Notes: generated by a model not told the origin, from the letters alone. 64,000 bases of DNA from Polynucleobacter sp. MWH-UH23A (GCF_040409805.1 NZ_CP099572.1:1426001-1490000); one strand, 5' to 3'; counted from the stretch's first letter, positions 23,829 through 34,453 are shown. A program made the numbers and translations.

Positions 23829-24620
23829 ATGAGCAAGAAAGCGATCTCTACGCTAGCTTGGATTATCCCGCTTGCCCCATTAAGTCTTGCTGCAGCAATT
23901 TATTTTGGCGAACTCCAAAGCACCAGCTTTTTATTAATTAATCGCTTTACCCAACTCTTACCAGACACTATGTGGGCTTGGCTCACTTTCTTGGGTAATG
24001 GCTGGGGAATATTCTCACTTTCATTTCCACTACTTTTGTTATCACCACGGTTATTTAGCGCTGGAATTTTAGGTGGCGGCATCTCAGCAATGGCGAGCAC
24101 TATCCTCAAAAACATTTTTGATTTACCGAGACCAGGGGGGCTTTTAGAGGAGGGAAGCTTTCATCGTATTGGCGAACTTCTCCAGTACAAGGCTTTCCCA
24201 TCTGGTCATACGCTTACCGCTTTCGCAATTGCAAGTGCCCTATATTTTTCTTGCGCCAAAACTAAACGCCCTCACCTACTGATTCTATTCGTAGTTGCAA
24301 GCCTTGTCGGCTTATCTCGTAATGCCGTTGGGGCGCACTGGTTAACCGATGTCTTGGCGGGCGCAGGAGTTGGTATGTGGTGCGGCATGCTTGGCGCCCA
24401 ACTTGCGACTTATATCCCTGACTCACAGCTCAAACCCCAATCAATCTGGAGTCGCTTTATTGCGATTGGGGGTCTCGTTTCGATTTATGCTCATTACACC
24501 CAAGTAATGGACCTCGAGTTAAATCTTCCACTGCAATACGCTTCTATTGCGATTGTTGTCATTACCCTGATATTTTTTATTAAGGCCCAGACAGGCAAGA
24601 CTCAAGAGAAAGCGAAATAA
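23829..24620 (+). CDS. PAP2-family membrane phosphatase
   Basis: This 263-residue membrane protein has all three PAP2 motifs: K-x6-RP (KNIFDLPRPGG near residue 97), PSGHTLTAFA, and SRNAVGAHWLTDVLAG, supplying the catalytic His residues. About six hydrophobic helices surround them. Family members remove phosphate from undecaprenyl diphosphate, phosphatidic acid or lipid A. It starts four bases after the GT9 gene, so it may recycle the polyprenyl carrier used by the cluster or dephosphorylate lipid A. The substrate is not determined by the sequence. Confidence 0.84.
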   Translation: MSKKAISTLAWIIPLAPLSLAAAIYFGELQSTSFLLINRFTQLLPDTMWAWLTFLGNGWGIFSLSFPLLLLSPRLFSAGILGGGISAMASTILKNIFDLPRPGGLLEEGSFHRIGELLQYKAFPSGHTLTAFAIASALYFSCAKTKRPHLLILFVVASLVGLSRNAVGAHWLTDVLAGAGVGMWCGMLGAQLATYIPDSQLKPQSIWSRFIAIGGLVSIYAHYTQVMDLELNLPLQYASIAIVVITLIFFIKAQTGKTQEKAK

Positions 24621-24625
24621 TTGCC

Positions 24626-25495
24626 ATGTTTAGCTATCGACACGCTTTCCATGCGGGCAGTCATGCTGACATTCTCAAGCACATTACCCTCATTCAGCTA
24701 GTTCAGTATTTACAAGAAAAGCCTGGCGCATTAACTATCGTTGACACCCATGCTGGCGCTGGAATTTATAGTCTTGAAGATGGCTTTGCGGCTGTTAGCA
24801 AAGAAGCTGAAGGTGGGATATTTCGCCTACAAGACTTCGTTAAGTCCGGGAACCCAATTCCTGAGAACATTCAACAATATCTAGACTGTATTCAAGCTGA
24901 AAATCCAGATACAGGACTCAAGCTCTACCCAGGGTCACCATTCATACTTGCGCGCTTCTTGCGTCCGCAAGACCGTCTCAAGCTATTTGAACTGCACCCC
25001 AAAGAAATTGATATTCTTCGTCAGAATATTGCGCAGCTGAAGCAAGTCAAACAAATAGACATTTATGCCGAAGATAGTTTTAGCAGGCTAAAGGGTCTAC
25101 TCCCGCCCCCAAGTAGGCGCGGTCTTGTGCTCATTGATCCTTCGTACGAAGATAAACAAGATTACCGCCATCTTGAAATCGCAATTGAAGAGGCCTTGCG
25201 CCGCTTTGCAACGGGTTGTTACGCAATCTGGTACCCAGTTATCTCTAGAAGAGAATCCGCAGAACTTCCTGATCGCATGAAACGAATTGCAAATGCTAAT
25301 AAACGATCTTGGCTACATGCAGAGTTAAGGGTAGAAAATGCCCCGGGAGAGCGTCGTTTGCAAGCTAGCGGCATGTTTATTATTAACCCACCTTGGACGC
25401 TAGAGAAACATCTAGCTGAAGCAATGCCGGTGTTAGTTAAAGCGCTTGGCCTGGATGGTGGTGCAAAACTAACATTGAAGAGTTTCGAGGCTTAA
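24626..25495 (+). CDS. rlmJ: 23S rRNA (adenine2030-N6)-methyltransferase
   Basis: This 289-residue enzyme is expected to methylate A2030 of 23S rRNA using SAM. The family opening MFSYRHAFHAGSHADILKH is intact, followed by a SAM-binding DTHAGAGIYSL block near residues 41-51 and the catalytic LIDPSYED (DPPY-type motif). The C-terminus AKLTLKSFEA is normal. Length agrees with E. coli RlmJ (280). It starts five bases after the PAP2 gene, so it is probably transcribed with the envelope cluster, though the function is unrelated. It converges with the SOUL protein gene. Confidence 0.9.
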   Translation: MFSYRHAFHAGSHADILKHITLIQLVQYLQEKPGALTIVDTHAGAGIYSLEDGFAAVSKEAEGGIFRLQDFVKSGNPIPENIQQYLDCIQAENPDTGLKLYPGSPFILARFLRPQDRLKLFELHPKEIDILRQNIAQLKQVKQIDIYAEDSFSRLKGLLPPPSRRGLVLIDPSYEDKQDYRHLEIAIEEALRRFATGCYAIWYPVISRRESAELPDRMKRIANANKRSWLHAELRVENAPGERRLQASGMFIINPPWTLEKHLAEAMPVLVKALGLDGGAKLTLKSFEA

Positions 25496-25517
25496 ATAAT
25501 TATTAGTATCTTAATGA

Positions 25518-26144
25518 CTAATGCACATTCAGCAAAATTTCATTACGACGTAGAAACGGTAGAGTCCAGGGCGGATCATATCGAGCAAATTTAGGATCTC
25601 CAATCGCTCGAAGATTGTTGTCTCTTATCCACTGCTCCAGCTCAAGAGTTTTTTCTGCCACCTTCTGACTATTATAGAAACCAGTAAATCGAATGACAGC
25701 CTTTTTTTCGGCTGGTACAGCCCTGAGTCGAACCCTGGAATCAAGAGGTCTCGGCAAGGTTGCTAAAGTGTGTTCGGCTGGCATCACAAAAGAAACTGTC
25801 CATCGCTCTGCACTACTCTCAACAATGACTGGGGCAGTCATGGCTATCTTGACACCTTTGGATAATCGCTCCTCAATTGTCACTGATGCGCTAATGCCCA
25901 TACTTTCATTTACCTGATTTTTACCGAAAATATAAGCTGCAATTAATTGAAATCCTTGTCGGGAAGCTTCATCTAAATCGCCATCTACCTGTACCTCTGC
26001 CACAATCATTGGATCATAAGCCCTCAATTCAAATGGAGGGGCATTTTCAATCACGGAGTATCTGGGCTCCTCAATCGCCATTGCAGTTCCACTAAAAATA
26101 AGCGCCAATAAAAAAATAATCCTAAACAAGGAATCGCTCACCAA
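25518..26144 (-). CDS. Exported SOUL-family heme-binding protein
   Basis: This 208-residue protein has a signal peptide (about residues 1-23, cleaved after TAMA) and a SOUL/HBP domain: EEPRYSVIENAPPFELRAYDPMIVAEV, GFQLIAAYIFGKNQ, IAMTAPVIVE and VSFVMPAEHTLATLPRPLD, ending with WTLPFLRRNEILLNVH. SOUL proteins bind heme or other tetrapyrroles in eukaryotes; in bacteria the role is unsettled. Export to the periplasm suggests tetrapyrrole binding there. Its ATG lies seven bases inside the LD-carboxypeptidase gene, so the two are coupled. Confidence 0.84.
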   Translation of the reverse strand: MVSDSLFRIIFLLALIFSGTAMAIEEPRYSVIENAPPFELRAYDPMIVAEVQVDGDLDEASRQGFQLIAAYIFGKNQVNESMGISASVTIEERLSKGVKIAMTAPVIVESSAERWTVSFVMPAEHTLATLPRPLDSRVRLRAVPAEKKAVIRFTGFYNSQKVAEKTLELEQWIRDNNLRAIGDPKFARYDPPWTLPFLRRNEILLNVH

Positions 26145-27082
26145 TGTGCCTCAATATCAAACCCATGAGAACTGTACGCTAGGGTCGCCTTTGCTCCAAC
26201 AGGTAAAGTCAGCTTTTCAGTCTGATGACCAAATGGTAAATCTGTCAAAATCGGGATTTGTTTTGGCAAACGACCACGAATGGTTTCAATGGCGCGTTCC
26301 AAGTTATAGCCCTTATCGTTATCGAATAAACGATAGGAAGAAAATCCGCCCAATAATATGGCAGACTGGTTTTGAAGAACGCCAGCATCAAGCAATTGCA
26401 TCAACATTCTTTCCAATCGGTAGGGATGCTCGTTTACATCCTCCAAAAATAAAATACCGCCCTTTGTTTGTTCTGATGATGGCAGATAAGGCGTTCCAAC
26501 AAGACTAGCTATCACTGTCAAGTTACCACCCCAAAGCAATCCCGAGATCGATCCTGCAGTTAACTCGCCCAAATAAGACTGTGGCGCCTGAATTTGACAA
26601 GCTAATTTGCGTTCTTGTGCGGCTGATACGAAATGCTTCCACATAAATGGATTTGGGGGGAGATTCTTACCGCTCTCATCAAAGCGCCCAAAGTCGTAAT
26701 TAAGCATAGGCCCAGACAAAGTGACTGCGCCAGTCTTTGCCAGCAATCCAAGTTCAAAAACTGTGAAATCGCTATGTCCACAAATTTGCAATCCACTTTT
26801 TACAGCATTCGCAATGGCATTCCAATTAATTTCAGGCAATAAGCGATGAATGCCATAACCACCTCGCATCGCCATCACCAGATTTTTTGGGTCAACTTTT
26901 GCTAAACCATTTAGCTCATTTAAACGCTCAGCATCGCTACCAGCAAAACGTTCTTGAACTCGATGCACACACTGAGCATTGATAATCTCAATACCTTGGC
27001 CTTGAAGGTAGGCAATGCCTGCTTCAGGACTTTTGGGGTCGATATTGGCGCCCGAGGGAGCAATTAAATAAATAGACTTCAC
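26138..27082 (-). CDS. LD-carboxypeptidase (peptidase S66, muropeptide recycling)
   Basis: This 314-residue serine peptidase should remove the terminal D-Ala from tetrapeptides during peptidoglycan recycling in the cytoplasm. The nucleophile is Ser104 in GHSDFT, preceded by AMRGGYGIHRLL. The other triad parts are the Glu of FLEDVNEHPYRLERM and the His of PFGHQTEKLTLPVG. Length agrees with E. coli LdcA (304). No signal peptide is present. It overlaps tadA by four bases at its start and the SOUL gene by seven at its end. Confidence 0.88.
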   Translation of the reverse strand: MKSIYLIAPSGANIDPKSPEAGIAYLQGQGIEIINAQCVHRVQERFAGSDAERLNELNGLAKVDPKNLVMAMRGGYGIHRLLPEINWNAIANAVKSGLQICGHSDFTVFELGLLAKTGAVTLSGPMLNYDFGRFDESGKNLPPNPFMWKHFVSAAQERKLACQIQAPQSYLGELTAGSISGLLWGGNLTVIASLVGTPYLPSSEQTKGGILFLEDVNEHPYRLERMLMQLLDAGVLQNQSAILLGGFSSYRLFDNDKGYNLERAIETIRGRLPKQIPILTDLPFGHQTEKLTLPVGAKATLAYSSHGFDIEAHW

Positions 27083-27537
27083 CGACGCTCCTTAAAGAAG
27101 CTACGTAGCAATTGACCGCACTCTTCACCCATAACCCCACCCTCGACAGTCGTTTGATGATTAATCTGCTTCGATGAGAATACATCTAAAACACTTCCGG
27201 CGGCACCCGTTTTTGGATCAGGCGCTCCATAGACAACACGCTCTACCCGCGCATGAAGCATTGCTCCAGCACACATAGTGCAAGGCTCCAAAGTGACATA
27301 CAGAGTACTGCCAGGTAGACGATAGTTTTCTTCAGCCTTGGCGGCAGCTCTAAGCGCCAACATTTCTGCATGAGCGCTCGGATCATGATGTGTAATAGGT
27401 CGATTAAATGCCTTTGAAATTACCTTACCGTTTCGCACTAAAACCGCACCCACGGGAACCTCTCCCTCTAGAGCAGCTAACTGCGCTTGCTCGATAGCTT
27501 GCTGCATAAATTGATGGTCAAGTTCGGCTTGGGTCAT
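27079..27537 (-). CDS. tadA: tRNA-specific adenosine deaminase
   Basis: This 152-residue enzyme converts A34 to inosine in tRNA-Arg(ACG). The zinc site is H57-A-E59 (SAHAEML) with C86-x2-C89 (PCTMCAGA), and Glu59 is the proton shuttle. FNRPITHHDP and the C-terminal FFKERR are usual for TadA. Its stop overlaps the LD-carboxypeptidase start by four bases, and it begins immediately after the queD stop codon. Confidence 0.92.
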   Translation of the reverse strand: MTQAELDHQFMQQAIEQAQLAALEGEVPVGAVLVRNGKVISKAFNRPITHHDPSAHAEMLALRAAAKAEENYRLPGSTLYVTLEPCTMCAGAMLHARVERVVYGAPDPKTGAAGSVLDVFSSKQINHQTTVEGGVMGEECGQLLRSFFKERR

Positions 27538-28002
27538 TTATTGATGATGCACATCTGCCCAACAATTAGGAGTTTCATAAAGACGGACTGCAGAGAGTTC
27601 GAGTCGGCCACCAAAGGCTTTATTAAATACTGGCTGCAAAATTGCGAAAGCGGTATTTGCCAAGTTTTCCACTGTAGGTACATGATCCATGATCACGGTT
27701 TTGTGATTTGGAAGACTCGCCAAGAATGCTACTAATTTTTCATCTTCTTTTGCGACCAAAAATGCATGATCCCAAGGCTCAACCACATATTGATTTGTGA
27801 GACGTTTGATATCCCCAAAATCTAACACCATTCCATCGTCTGCCTTACCGGGGTGATCCGCCACCTCACCACTGAGCGTTACCTCAATTGCATAACGATG
27901 ACCATGCAGATGTCTGCACTGACCATCATGATTGGGAATACGATGTCCCGAATCAAATTCAAGGCGACGCGTAATAGAAATATTGGATTGTTTTTTAGTC
28001 AT
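27538..28002 (-). CDS. queD: 6-carboxytetrahydropterin synthase
   Basis: This 154-residue enzyme makes 6-carboxy-tetrahydropterin from dihydroneopterin triphosphate in queuosine biosynthesis. The zinc ligands H20, H33 and H35 (SGHRIPNH, then CRHLHGH) and the catalytic Cys29 are present, along with a DFGDIK block and the late YETPNCWAD with the catalytic Glu. It is 39 bases after queE, so the two form a short queuosine operon; queC and queF are not in this window. It ends at the base before tadA begins, linking two tRNA-modification genes. Confidence 0.92.
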   Translation of the reverse strand: MTKKQSNISITRRLEFDSGHRIPNHDGQCRHLHGHRYAIEVTLSGEVADHPGKADDGMVLDFGDIKRLTNQYVVEPWDHAFLVAKEDEKLVAFLASLPNHKTVIMDHVPTVENLANTAFAILQPVFNKAFGGRLELSAVRLYETPNCWADVHHQ

Positions 28003-28041
28003 TCAGATTTATTAAAAGCTTGGCCGTGGTTAACGCCCTAT

Positions 28042-28695
28042 TTATCGGATTCCAATCAGTTTATGCGATTGAATGCTTAATCTCCATAATGGACGCTTTT
28101 GGCACAAAGCAACGGCCAATTCGGTATTACTTTTTACATTTGGTCCATCCATAGGCTGCAAGAAACGGTTACGGTAATCCATCTTTTCAAATCGAGACAT
28201 TAACTTTTCCAGGGCATCATGGCCAACTTGTGGCACCACCAATTTCAATTCGTTAGCTTGAAGCACAATCAGATCGGCTCCAGCCTTTGGACTGACGCAA
28301 ACCCAATCCACACCCTTAGGAACTTTAATGGTGCCATTCGTTTCAATGGCCACCTCAAAACCTTTTTGATGAAGTGCAGAGATGAGATCTTCATCCAGCT
28401 GCAGTAATGGTTCACCACCAGTAAATACAACATATCGTTGCTGAGGGCCCGCCGAGGTACTTTTCCAAGATTCCTCAATAGCACCGGCAAGATCTTGTGC
28501 GGAATTGAATTTACCGCCACCAATGCCATCACTACCCACAAAATCAGTATCGCAAAATTGGCAAACTGCACTAGCGCGATCCTCTTCGCGACCGCTCCAC
28601 AAATTACATCCAGCGAAGCGGCAAAAAACTGCGGCGCGACCGGCATGCGCGCCTTCGCCTTGGAGCGTAGGGAAAAGTTCTTTTACTGTGTACAT
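28042..28695 (-). CDS. queE: 7-carboxy-7-deazaguanine synthase (radical SAM)
   Basis: This 217-residue radical SAM enzyme rearranges 6-carboxytetrahydropterin into 7-carboxy-7-deazaguanine. The cluster cysteines are C30-x14-C45-x2-C48, not the common CxxxCxxC, which is the CX14CX2C form described for Burkholderia QueE. FPTLQGEGAHAGR at the N-terminus, VVFTGGEPLLQ and the late QSHKLIGIR are conserved. The gene is the first of queE-queD-tadA. It lies 28 bases after the second lipoprotein gene, on the same strand. Confidence 0.92.
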   Translation of the reverse strand: MYTVKELFPTLQGEGAHAGRAAVFCRFAGCNLWSGREEDRASAVCQFCDTDFVGSDGIGGGKFNSAQDLAGAIEESWKSTSAGPQQRYVVFTGGEPLLQLDEDLISALHQKGFEVAIETNGTIKVPKGVDWVCVSPKAGADLIVLQANELKLVVPQVGHDALEKLMSRFEKMDYRNRFLQPMDGPNVKSNTELAVALCQKRPLWRLSIQSHKLIGIR

Positions 28696-28723
28696 AGCAA
28701 TACGCTCATTTTAAGCGTAATGC

Positions 28724-29452
28724 CTACTTCCAGGAGACTAACTCCCACTGCCAATAGTCTTCCCAGTATGCATTTGACCAAAAGACTCCTGGCGTAATGT
28801 AGCGCCCAGATCCCCTGCGAACAACCCAACGGCCGATTTCTGGGGAAAACCAAACATCCTCCTCACGGATGTTCATCACCCTAAATAGATCATTGCTCTC
28901 AAAATACGGGATTTCATTATGGTAATGAAGGGTAGCGAAACGACCGGCCGGTGACGAGACCTCTTCCCAACCTAATGCCATCATGCTTAAGCCCCAGTAA
29001 AAACTATTTCCTGGATTTGATAGCACTTCATAACGCGATTTATAAAATGCATTCCAACCAGATTGCATTTGTCTTGGCCACAAAGGAATTGGCTGTTGAA
29101 ATTTTTGCGGAGGACTCCAATGGGGATCTTGCAAAACAAATCCCCAAGGCGACTGAATTTCATCTGGCAGTAGGCCTGCCTTGACGCCGACACGTTGAAT
29201 CCGAATCACATCACCAACAGAAACCACTTTCTCAGTAACAGTGTCGACAATCTCTTGATTAAAGACATTTCGTACTTGGTATACCCACTCTTGACCAATC
29301 TTTGGAGCCCTGACTACTGGCGCAGGAATCGGTTGCGCTAGCGCCGGCCCCTCAGGAAAGGGTTGGGAAGAAATACACCCTACCAACAATATTGATAGGA
29401 CGATAGATGAAAGCCTTCTCCAAGAGATCACTTGTAAGAAGTTAATTGCCAC
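28724..29452 (-). CDS. Lipoprotein, paralog of its upstream neighbour (Sec type)
   Basis: This 242-residue protein has a lipoprotein signal ending in LLVGC (Cys26). A short Pro-rich linker leads to a conserved domain: PKIGQEWVYQVRNVFNQE, SPWGFVLQDPHW, PIPLWPRQMQSGWNAFYKSRY, SPAGRFATLHYHNE and VWFSPEIGRWVVR. All of these blocks recur in the neighbouring gene at about 40 percent identity by eye, so the two arose by tandem duplication. The protein is Trp-rich, beta-looking and probably tethered to a membrane facing the periplasm. I do not recognise a function. It begins 25 bases inside the upstream paralog; a later start is possible. Confidence 0.7.
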   Translation of the reverse strand: MAINFLQVISWRRLSSIVLSILLVGCISSQPFPEGPALAQPIPAPVVRAPKIGQEWVYQVRNVFNQEIVDTVTEKVVSVGDVIRIQRVGVKAGLLPDEIQSPWGFVLQDPHWSPPQKFQQPIPLWPRQMQSGWNAFYKSRYEVLSNPGNSFYWGLSMMALGWEEVSSPAGRFATLHYHNEIPYFESNDLFRVMNIREEDVWFSPEIGRWVVRRGSGRYITPGVFWSNAYWEDYWQWELVSWK

Positions 29453-30129
29453 TGCAGACTATCTTCTAAATTAGGAGTTCCAAGCTGACCTTGGATCATG
29501 TATGAACCAGAAGACTCGCGCGCAACCCAACGACCAATACTGGGGGCGAACCAAACAGTTTCTCTACGAATGCAATTCACTTTATTGTCATCATTACTTT
29601 CATAGTTCACTAGGCTCTGGTAACGCAATGTTAAGAAAGTTCCAGCAGGCACAGTAATCTGTTCCCAGCCATGGGCACTCATATATTCTTGCCAGTTATA
29701 AGCAGAATCTGGATATCCAGCCAACTTATATTTGGTAATGAATTGCTTATTCCAAGTAGCACTTAATTCTTGTGGCCATAATGGAATCGCGGGGCTAAAG
29801 CTCACTACTTTTGGCCACTGCGGATCGGTTAATACCATACCCCAAGGCCCTTGAACTTCATTGGCCAATCTTCCACCACTCTCATCTGTACGCTCAATCA
29901 CGATAGTTTGGCCAACACTGGAGACGCGCTCAGTAACTAAGCCCAAATTTTTGCCATCAAATACATCACGCTTTACATAGGTCCACTCTTGCCCTACTTT
30001 TGGGGGACGAACTGAAGGTATTGGATTTGGTTGAGCTACAGGTGTGCCACGCTCATATCCCAATGGCACACCACATGCCACCGGCGCCAAAGCTGCTGAA
30101 GTGATGAATACGCGACGAGATAAATTCAT
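29428..30129 (-). CDS. Lipoprotein, tandem paralog with twin-arginine-like signal
   Basis: This 233-residue protein shares the whole domain of the next gene downstream: PKVGQEWTYVKRDVFDGK, GPWGMVLTDPQW, IPLWPQELSATWNKQF, VPAGTFLTLRYQ and VWFAPSIGRWVARE. Its N-terminus is MNLSRRVFITSAALAPVAC, which combines a twin-arginine-like SRRVFI and a lipobox-like Cys19, whereas the paralog lacks the SRRxF pattern. If used, it would be a Tat-exported lipoprotein. The blocks are conserved but no catalytic residue is evident. It lies 26 bases after the ferritin-like gene. Function unknown. Confidence 0.7.
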   Translation of the reverse strand: MNLSRRVFITSAALAPVACGVPLGYERGTPVAQPNPIPSVRPPKVGQEWTYVKRDVFDGKNLGLVTERVSSVGQTIVIERTDESGGRLANEVQGPWGMVLTDPQWPKVVSFSPAIPLWPQELSATWNKQFITKYKLAGYPDSAYNWQEYMSAHGWEQITVPAGTFLTLRYQSLVNYESNDDNKVNCIRRETVWFAPSIGRWVARESSGSYMIQGQLGTPNLEDSLQWQLTSYK

Positions 30130-30155
30130 ATTTCCTCCAAAGGTCTGTAAACCAA

Positions 30156-30953
30156 CTATACCCCAAGCAAACTTAACTCTTCAACCGTAAAGCCTGCCTG
30201 CTTGCGTGCATCAAGATTAAACGGCCCCCTCAATTTTGGAGCGCGGTATTGCCTTGCTAAGTCTCGATAAGTTGAAATTGGCGATATAGCCGCCTCGCTA
30301 CATAAATAATTAAACCAATAATTACCAATAGAAACGTGGCCAATCTCATCTCGAAGAATAATGTCAAGAATTTCAACGGCGCGCGTATCTTTTATTTGTC
30401 TGAATCGCTCGCGAATCATCGGTACTGCATCAAGACCTCTCGCTTCCATAGTCCTGGGTACTAAGGCCATTCTAGCGATTACCGAATCCTGAGTTCTCTC
30501 AACCATCTCCCACAGACTGTTGTGGGCTTGAAAGTCTCCATATGAATACCCAAACGATTGAATGTATTCATTTACGAGAGTGAAGTGATAAGCCTCTTCT
30601 TTGGCAACCTTTAACCAGTCTGCGTAGTACTGCTCAGGCATATCGGGGAAACGCCAGATGGCATCCAGAGCAAGATTGATAGCATTAAATTCGATATGTG
30701 CTAATGAGTGCAGCAAAGATGCTCTACCATCAATGGTATCCATCTTTCTTTTAGGAACATCTAAAGGGGGAACTAATTCTGGTTTATGTGGTCGACCAGG
30801 AAGTTGAAGATTGGCGTCATCATAAATTGCAGCAATATTGAGATTTAGATTTTGCTGTTGATGGTCATCAAATAACTGAAATGTTCGACCAACCTTGATC
30901 TTTGGGTCTGTAATTGCCAAAATTTCAAGGGCGGTTTGGCGCAACTCAGTCAT
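30156..30953 (-). CDS. Ferritin-like domain protein (DUF455 family)
   Basis: This 265-residue cytoplasmic protein matches the DUF455 ferritin-like family. Helix motifs carrying putative di-metal ligands are HSLAHIEFNAINLALDA, VAKEEAYHFTLVNEYIQ, MVPRTMEARGLD-type and ILRDEIGHVSIGNYWF, supplying the Glu and His positions of a ferritin-like site (E with ExxH repeated). Family members are linked to tRNA hydroxylation (MiaE-like) or metal oxidation by fold only; the reaction is unknown. It lies 15 bases after guaA, on the same strand. Confidence 0.82.
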   Translation of the reverse strand: MTELRQTALEILAITDPKIKVGRTFQLFDDHQQQNLNLNIAAIYDDANLQLPGRPHKPELVPPLDVPKRKMDTIDGRASLLHSLAHIEFNAINLALDAIWRFPDMPEQYYADWLKVAKEEAYHFTLVNEYIQSFGYSYGDFQAHNSLWEMVERTQDSVIARMALVPRTMEARGLDAVPMIRERFRQIKDTRAVEILDIILRDEIGHVSIGNYWFNYLCSEAAISPISTYRDLARQYRAPKLRGPFNLDARKQAGFTVEELSLLGV

Positions 30954-30968
30954 CTCAAAAGCTGCTAC

Positions 30969-32576
30969 TTATTCCCACTCGATCGTAGCAGGAGGTTTTC
31001 CACTGATATCGTAAACAACGCGATTGATGCCGCGCACTTCATTAATGATGCGATTGGAAACCTTGCCAAGCAAATCATGAGGCAAATGCGCCCAATGTGC
31101 AGTCATAAAGTCTTGGGTTTGAACTGCTCTGAGTGCCACAACGTATTCATAGGTTCTGCCATCACCCATGACGCCTACTGACTTGACCGGCAAGAATACG
31201 GCAAATGCCTGACTTGTAAGGTCATACCAGGATTTTTGACTAACTTCATCAATGGTATTACGTAGCTCTTCGATAAAAATCGCATCCGCCCTTTGCAACA
31301 AGCTTGCAAACTCCGCCTTAACTTCACCAAGGATACGAACACCAAGACCAGGACCTGGGAAAGGATGGCGATAGACCATTTCACGAGGCAAGCCCAAAGC
31401 CACGCCAAGTTCACGCACCTCATCCTTAAAGAGCTCGCGCAATGGCTCAAGCAACTTCAGATGCATATCCTCAGGCAAGCCACCAACATTGTGGTGACTC
31501 TTAATAGTATGAGCACCTTTTTTACCTTTACCAGCTGATTCAATCACGTCTGGATAAATAGTGCCCTGCGCCAACCACTTGGCGTTCTTAATCTTTCCAG
31601 ACTCAGCCTGGAAAATCTCCACAAACTCTTTACCAATAATTTTTCGCTTGGCTTCTGGATCGGCTACACCTGCAAGCTTAGACATAAAAGTATCTTTTGC
31701 GTCTACCCGGATCACCTTCACACCTAGATTGCGAGCAAACATCTCCATGACCATATCGCCTTCATTTAGGCGAAGTAGACCGTGATCAACAAACACGCAA
31801 GTTAGCTGATCACCAATAGCGCGGTGAATCAATGCGGCAGCAACACTTGAGTCGACGCCACCAGATAAGCCCAAGACGACTTCTTCAGCGCCAACTTGTT
31901 TGCGAATATTTTCCACCGCTTCTGCAATGTAGTCGCCCATTACCCAATCTGGCTTACAGCCACAGATTTGATGCACAAAGCGCTCCAGAATTGCCGTGCC
32001 CTGAATGGTGTGCGTTACCTCTGGATGAAACTGGAATGCATAAAAGCGACGCTTCTCATCTGCCATGCCTGCGATTGGACAAGAATCCGTCGAGGCCATC
32101 AGAGAAAACTCAGGAGGTAGCTTAGTTACTGAGTCGCCGTGACTCATCCACACCTTCAGAATGCCATGGCCTTCACTAGTAGAAAAATCTTGTATGCCTT
32201 TGAGTAAATTGGTGTGACCGTGCGCACGCACTTCTGAGTACCCAAACTCGCGAGCCTTGCCGAGCGACTCAGCTGAAGCAACAGCGCCGCCTAACTGGGT
32301 TGCCATGGTCTGCATTCCATAACAGATACCCAAAACAGGAACGCCAAGTTCAAAAACAATTTGTGGTGCTCGTGGGCTAGCAGCCTCTGTGACCGAGCTT
32401 GGTCCACCAGAAAGGATGATCCCTTTGCCGCCTTGCTCTTGAATGAACTTGCGGATAAATTCCGGATCGCAATCATAGGGGTGTATTTCTGAATACACCC
32501 GCCCATCACGCACACGTCTTGCAATTAATTGAGTTACTTGTGAACCAAAGTCGAGAATCAGTATTTTGTCGTGCAC
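30969..32576 (-). CDS. guaA: GMP synthase (glutamine-hydrolysing)
   Basis: This 535-residue enzyme aminates XMP to GMP. The class I amidotransferase domain has Cys85 in GICYGMQT and the His-Glu pair in FHPEVTHT. The ATP pyrophosphatase domain has the P-loop [11 protein letters not shown], and the C-terminal dimer domain ends in the invariant KPPATIEWE. The start is GTG at 32576 ([13 protein letters not shown]). It follows guaB by 36 bases, the usual guaBA order, and precedes the DUF455 gene. Confidence 0.96.
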   Translation of the reverse strand: MHDKILILDFGSQVTQLIARRVRDGRVYSEIHPYDCDPEFIRKFIQEQGGKGIILSGGPSSVTEAASPRAPQIVFELGVPVLGICYGMQTMATQLGGAVASAESLGKAREFGYSEVRAHGHTNLLKGIQDFSTSEGHGILKVWMSHGDSVTKLPPEFSLMASTDSCPIAGMADEKRRFYAFQFHPEVTHTIQGTAILERFVHQICGCKPDWVMGDYIAEAVENIRKQVGAEEVVLGLSGGVDSSVAAALIHRAIGDQLTCVFVDHGLLRLNEGDMVMEMFARNLGVKVIRVDAKDTFMSKLAGVADPEAKRKIIGKEFVEIFQAESGKIKNAKWLAQGTIYPDVIESAGKGKKGAHTIKSHHNVGGLPEDMHLKLLEPLRELFKDEVRELGVALGLPREMVYRHPFPGPGLGVRILGEVKAEFASLLQRADAIFIEELRNTIDEVSQKSWYDLTSQAFAVFLPVKSVGVMGDGRTYEYVVALRAVQTQDFMTAHWAHLPHDLLGKVSNRIINEVRGINRVVYDISGKPPATIEWE

Positions 32577-32612
32577 GAAACAATCACTCTTAAAGTCAGC
32601 GTTTATTTATTT

Positions 32613-34085
<1,473 letters not shown>

Positions 34086-34102
34086 CTAGTCGCAAAAACA
34101 GA

Positions 34103-34453
34103 TTATAGCCTCCTAGCCCTCCTTTTGGCTGCTGCAGCCTGGAATTTGGCGTCCTGGTTCTGGTTGGCCTTCTTGCGGCGAACCGCCTTAGGGTCGATTA
34201 ACAAGGGGGGATATAGCTCTAGGCGGTCGCCTTCATAAATTGGGCTATCCCAGTCCTTGCGCTTCCCGAAAACCCCAAAACAGCCCTTTCTGGCGATGAC
34301 TGGATCCTCTTGACCCGATGCGAATCCCGCTTTTACCAGAGCAAGTCCAACTGTCGGACTCTCGTCGGACTTAATGATCAGCTCAAATGGCTTGAGATTG
34401 GGCTCGCCCTCTCTTGCATCACAAAGCCAAATATTAAGTACTCGATTAGCCAT
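34103..34453 (-). CDS. rnfH: RnfH family ubiquitin-like protein
   Basis: This 116-residue protein is a beta-grasp (ubiquitin-like) member of the RnfH family, with the core blocks VGLALVKAGF, CFGVFGKRKDWDSPIYEGDRLELYPPL, LIDPKAVRRKK and a basic tail. I chose the ATG at 34453 because it overlaps the ratA stop (TATGGCTAA) and starts with MANRVLNIWL; the upstream start at 34468 would extend into ratA. RatA-RnfH pairs have been proposed as a toxin-antitoxin, but both are better described as respiratory/ribosome helpers. Function uncertain. Confidence 0.85.
   Translation of the reverse strand: MANRVLNIWLCDAREGEPNLKPFELIIKSDESPTVGLALVKAGFASGQEDPVIARKGCFGVFGKRKDWDSPIYEGDRLELYPPLLIDPKAVRRKKANQNQDAKFQAAAAKRRARRL

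Noticed and set aside
25502..25522. ATTAGT/ACTAAT inverted repeat between rlmJ and the SOUL gene
   Set aside because: Six AT-rich pairs with a nine-base loop and no T-run are too weak to call a terminator.
28269..28646. Open frame of 125 codons overlapping queE in another frame
   Set aside because: It overlaps a complete, well-recognised gene and has no motif.
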